From assembly GCA_020073085.1 (NCBI GenBank), contig JAIQFV010000003.1, forward strand, positions 124,001-188,000: DNA of 64,000 nucleotides, read 5' to 3'. Of this stretch, positions 63,028-64,000 are shown piece after piece. The DNA comes from Terriglobia bacterium (lineage in GTDB: Bacteria > Acidobacteriota > Terriglobia > JAIQFV01). Under the pieces are notes generated by a model that saw only the letters and a program-made list of their open reading frames with translations, ran no database searches and had not been told where the DNA came from. Positions within the stretch are counted from its first letter, which is position 1. The number at the start of each line of letters is the position of its first letter. The translations under genes were made by a program, and so were the position numbers.

Positions 63028-63134
63028 TTTGGTAGCCCTGATCCGCCGCCTTTTTGGCGGATCGCGGGTTTTTTGCGATCCCCATGGAAAACCCCGTGAT
63101 GCCCGCCTCGGCGGACGGCATCACGGCTACCAAA
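63028..63134. repeat. 107-bp element with 10-bp terminal inverted repeats
   Basis: TTTGGTAGCC (63028-63037) and GGCTACCAAA (63125-63134) are perfect terminal inverted repeats. Inside are three hairpins: GATCCGCC (63040-63047) with GGCGGATC (63056-63063), overlapping GGATCGC/GCGATCC (63059-63065 and 63075-63081), and CCGTGATGCC (63094-63103) with GGCATCACGG (63117-63126). It lies 6 bp downstream of the stop of the Mo-hydroxylase gene and may act as its terminator. Confidence 0.7.
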
Positions 63135-63140
63135 GCTTGA

Positions 63141-64000
63141 TTATTTCTGTTTCTTCCCTCCAGTGAGAAACTTATAGGCGTCGGCCTTGCCGGCAAAGCA
63201 GAATCCCATGTACGCGCCTTTGACATCCTCGAACGGTATTCCGGCCAGCGCCAAAGCCAATCTCTCGGCCGTGATGGGCAGGGCCTTGAGTCTCAGCCCG
63301 ACGGCATCTTCGACCGCATTGGCCACCATTGCTGCTGCGGGAATCATCGTATGCTCGCCCACGCCTCTCGCTCCATAGGGGCCATCAGGCTGCGGGACCT
63401 CAACGATAATAGGAATGACCTCCTGCGGGATGTCCATTGAGGTTGGAATCTTGTAGTCGGTAAAGTTGGCGTTCAGGAGCTTGCCTTTTAGATCGTATCG
63501 CATGTCCTCGTAAAGGACCGTCGCTATTCCTTGAACCATCCCACCCATGATTTGGCTGTTGACAAGGTCTGGATTTACAGCTTTGCCGGCGTCAACCGCA
63601 AGTGTCGCCTTCAGAACCTTCATCTTGCCTGTTTCTTTGTCGACTTCGAGAGTCACCGCCGCGGCGCCGACGGTGTAATGGACGTTGGGATGGCCACCTT
63701 GGCTTGTTTCCGGATCGCTTAGAGCCGATGTGAATTCGGGCATGAAGATACCGCTGCCGAGAATGGGGCCTCCGATGAAGTTTCCTTTCGGCGTCTGGAT
63801 TCCGCTGATGACGAAATCTTTGAATGAGAGTGCAAACTCCGGATGAGTCCGGCACCGGACCTTCTCATCCTCGAGGTAGAGGTCGTCTTTGGCGAAGCCA
63901 TGCACCCGATTCACCACCTCGAACATCTTCACTCGCATGTCGATTGCAGCGGCCTTCACGGCATTGCCGCAACCCCAGGTGACGTGGGAACCGACGGTCT
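63141..64000 (-). CDS. Xanthine dehydrogenase-family molybdopterin subunit, partial (N-terminus beyond window)
   Basis: C-terminal part (about 286 codons) of a third Mo-hydroxylase large subunit, open to the window edge: VTWGCGNAVKAAAIDMRVKM at the start. Family blocks: VHYTVGAAAVTLEVDKETGK, DAGKAVNPDLVNSQIMGGMV, QPDGPYGARGVGEHTMIPAA with the catalytic Glu, and AAMVANAVEDAVGLRLKALP. The form GARGVGE is that of 4-hydroxybenzoyl-CoA reductase/xanthine dehydrogenase rather than the IorB types elsewhere in the window. Partner subunits are expected to the right, upstream of this gene. Confidence 0.9.
   Translation of the reverse strand, partial: TVGSHVTWGCGNAVKAAAIDMRVKMFEVVNRVHGFAKDDLYLEDEKVRCRTHPEFALSFKDFVISGIQTPKGNFIGGPILGSGIFMPEFTSALSDPETSQGGHPNVHYTVGAAAVTLEVDKETGKMKVLKATLAVDAGKAVNPDLVNSQIMGGMVQGIATVLYEDMRYDLKGKLLNANFTDYKIPTSMDIPQEVIPIIVEVPQPDGPYGARGVGEHTMIPAAAMVANAVEDAVGLRLKALPITAERLALALAGIPFEDVKGAYMGFCFAGKADAYKFLTGGKKQK

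Noticed and set aside
1-64000. tRNA, rRNA, CRISPR array, prophage or defence island
   Set aside because: Scanning intergenic regions I found no cloverleaf, no regularly spaced repeat-spacer series, and no integrase, nuclease-helicase or phage structural genes. A computational scan (tRNA and CRISPR finders) would be decisive.

Overview
The window is about 58-60% GC bacterial chromosome, most likely from an Acidobacteriota member. Nothing here gives a 16S-grade assignment. The inference rests on gene families typical of that phylum: an ADOP/MacB-like duplicated orphan permease (25265-27694), PadR and YtrA-type GntR regulators, a Ser/Thr kinase fused to TolB-like and TPR regions, a S46 dipeptidyl-peptidase, several Tat-exported molybdenum hydroxylases, and many decayed gene fragments and extragenic palindromes. 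I see no rRNA, tRNA, CRISPR array, transposase or phage gene.

Layout. 1-2851: minus-strand branched-chain amino acid (or related) ABC uptake genes livK, livH and a partial livM. 3332-9229: a decayed fragment, a GT39-type membrane glycosyltransferase, a DPP7-like S46 peptidase and small proteins. 9344-13057: a kinase/TPR protein, then a MerR regulator divergent from a secreted Cys-Cys-Pro-Phe protein, with a MerR-type 19-bp-spacer promoter around a perfect palindrome. 13209-16197: a self-controlled GntR plus two-gene ABC-2 exporter operon. 16877-21912: a PAS protein, an orphan MIO aromatic amino-acid lyase, a Tat-exported DUF362 protein, and an AraC regulator divergent from a VOC protein. 22509-25189 and 34829-32200: two separate two-subunit Mo-hydroxylases (IorAB-like); part of a third, different one lies at the right edge (63141-64000).

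25265-41538: the ADOP permease, an SPFH protein, membrane proteins, dienelactone hydrolase, peptidase E, a PDZ/GAF/SpoIIE phosphatase, a rhodanese and PadR. 42168-44567: VOC and acetyltransferase remnants around an ABC-2 exporter. 44693-52140: an mdtABC-like RND efflux operon. 52450-53776: arsR-arsM followed by what looks like a decapitated arsC. 54111-58958: small enzymes, including a Clp-N domain fused to an NTF2-fold immunity-like domain, and an AcpA/PLC-type phosphoesterase. 59505-62372: a TonB-dependent receptor whose 3' end and downstream repeat are duplicated in tandem.

Themes. (a) Regulators whose operator overlaps the promoter and whose start codon lies at the predicted transcription start (GntR 13209, ArsR 52450), suggesting leaderless, autoregulated mRNAs. 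(b) Envelope and redox chemistry: RND and ABC efflux, Tat Mo-hydroxylases, a thiol-rich MerR with a soxbox-like operator. (c) Heavy gene decay: at least seven fragments of recognisable families. (d) Families of extragenic hairpins and palindromes. I found no defence island or wholly new multi-gene system. The best candidates for novelty are the MerR/CCPF pair, the ClpN-NTF2 fusion, the GGTAGCC-bounded element family and the TonB 3'-end duplication.
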